From contig JAJHTX010000011.1 of assembly GCA_032164295.1 (NCBI GenBank), positions 1,798,001-1,862,000 of the forward strand: a DNA stretch of 64,000 nucleotides, read 5' to 3'. Below the pieces are notes generated by a model. It did not search any database and was not told the origin of the DNA. It was given only the letters and a program-made list of their open reading frames with translations. Numbering within the stretch: the stretch's first letter is position 1; every line of letters begins with the position of its first letter. Positions 63,053 to 64,000 of the stretch are shown here, one piece after another. The position numbers and the translations under genes are program-made. The DNA is from Inonotus obliquus. Lineage: Eukaryota > Basidiomycota > Agaricomycetes > Hymenochaetales > Hymenochaetaceae.

Positions 63053-64000
63053 TAAAGGGTAATACCGGAGGCTACGATCGATATGGGCTTAATTCTGCAA
63101 TTCTACCGCTTCTTACTTCTCTTCGGACCATGGTACTTCTGCCATCCTATCTACGCCTACGGTTCCAATGAAGTACAAGGCTTCTGCAATTCGACAAGGC
63201 TAAGACCGATTGAGAACTGGTCCTGCATGCGTTTAGCCAGACTTCTGCGCCAATACCGAATCACCAATCCCTATGCCCGTCTTCCATCACAGTACCGAAC
63301 CACCAGACTTCGATACTGATAATACCGATACAGTACCGTCCACCCGTCCTGATACCGACACTTAATAGTCCACGCCCTCGACGGCCCATACCAAGGGAAA
63401 GGCTCACAAGCTACGATCAGTCTGCCATACATCGCTGTGAAGAGTTGGATCATTGTCGAAGCTCCAAGTCCGACAGTCTGCCCTTCTGAACCACCATGCA
63501 TCAATACCGACGATACCGTTGTTGATACCGATGACCCACCCTGGTACCAAAGTTTGTGATGTGTGCTAGGTCGAGACCACGCCCTCGGAGATCTATGTCG
63601 AGAGGAAGGTTGGGAAATGAATCAGGTCTGCTGTACGCTGCTTCGATCTCGGAAGAGACCATTGATCCAACTCAGAGGGAAAGCCAAGCAATGCCCAGTC
63701 GAGTCAGGCAACGCGTACTGATTGGTATCGAAGGGCTCAAGCGATCTCATTGATGCCCAGGGATGATCCCAGCGTACTGATTGGAACCGAGCGATAGAGT
63801 ACTCCATTGCCAAGGTTAGGTTGTACCGACATGTCAACATCGGAGCACGCCATCCAATCGATCAGTAGATGCCCAGACTGATGCCGCACAGATCATAATA
63901 CCGGAACAAAGGTAAATCAGGATGACGTGCTTCTCCGGAGAAGGAGACGACAGGGCCATCGCCAGGAGTGCCCATGTGGTAGCTTGAGACACGTCCTTAT
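63053..64000 (-). mobile_element. CGGTATC-rich element, copy 3 (runs off the window)
   Basis: Reverse orientation: starts TAAAGGGTAATACCGGAGG, the inverted end of copies 1 and 2. The break in the host LTR is at GATGCGCATC (seen intact near 32285), so the target again contains GCGC. It is more diverged than copies 1 and 2 are from each other. Confidence 0.85.

Noticed and set aside
1..64000. tRNA, rRNA, CRISPR, riboswitch or bacterial operon features
   Set aside because: None recognised; intron-rich eukaryotic organisation makes CRISPR and operons implausible. A tRNA scan could not be run by eye with confidence.

Overview
The window reads as repeat-rich nuclear DNA of a filamentous basidiomycete, most likely an Agaricomycete. 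Genes are split by many short introns (about 47-60 nt, GT..AG, CTAAY-type branch sites). A Crinkler-like kinase and a FunK1-like N-terminal region are present. The transposons are a Ty3/Gypsy chromovirus, a hAT, a Tc1/mariner-type DDE transposase, and several solo LTRs and MITEs. There are no operons, Shine-Dalgarno sites, CRISPR arrays or rRNA. The species cannot be named from the sequence.

Layout. 1-7.1 kb: LTR relics and a Ser/His/Pro-rich gene on the minus strand. 7.15-21.35 kb: a region bounded by ~195-bp terminal inverted repeats about 97% identical, with GGATATCC palindromes just inside each end. It carries a decayed Spt5-like multi-KOW gene, a decayed large acidic/coiled-coil gene and a DUF1771-Smr gene, and it has been hit by two solo LTRs. 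21.35-24.04 kb: 3' end of a Med12-like gene disrupted by a 1.75-kb element rich in CGGTATC motifs (three copies in the window). 24.7-27.6 kb: a hAT transposase gene split by a 1.61-kb solo LTR whose U3 encodes a CxxC protein; a diverged relative lies at 15.99-17.55 kb. 28.9-31.2 kb: MITEs and a FunK1-like N-terminal region. 31.3-38.0 kb: a 1.84-kb solo LTR and degenerate tandem copies of an aromatic-acid-exporter-like membrane-protein gene. 38.2-48.8 kb: two TA-flanked inverted-repeat elements, the second split by an 8.8-kb chromovirus that is itself split by the second CGGTATC element. 48.9-50.9 kb: an apparently intact Crinkler-like kinase. 52.7-59.4 kb: coiled-coil genes, an apparently intact AT-hook/SAM-like gene and a dead Tc1/mariner-type transposase. 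60-64 kb: palindrome-bearing tandem arrays, a MITE, LTR pieces and the third CGGTATC element.

Two themes link the region. First, insertions are nested and can be ordered by their target-site duplications (TSDs): foldback element, then chromovirus, then CGGTATC element; hAT, then solo LTR; TIR element, then two solo LTRs. Second, the inactivating changes are mostly C-to-T (or G-to-A), often at CpG. Eleven of 14 differences between the chromovirus LTRs are CpG to TpG/CpA, and its nonsense codons and two catalytic-motif changes fit the same process. The Spt5-like and acidic genes, the first coiled-coil gene, the hAT and the Tc1/mariner transposase carry similar C-to-T-type stops. The Crinkler-like kinase and the AT-hook/SAM gene carry none.
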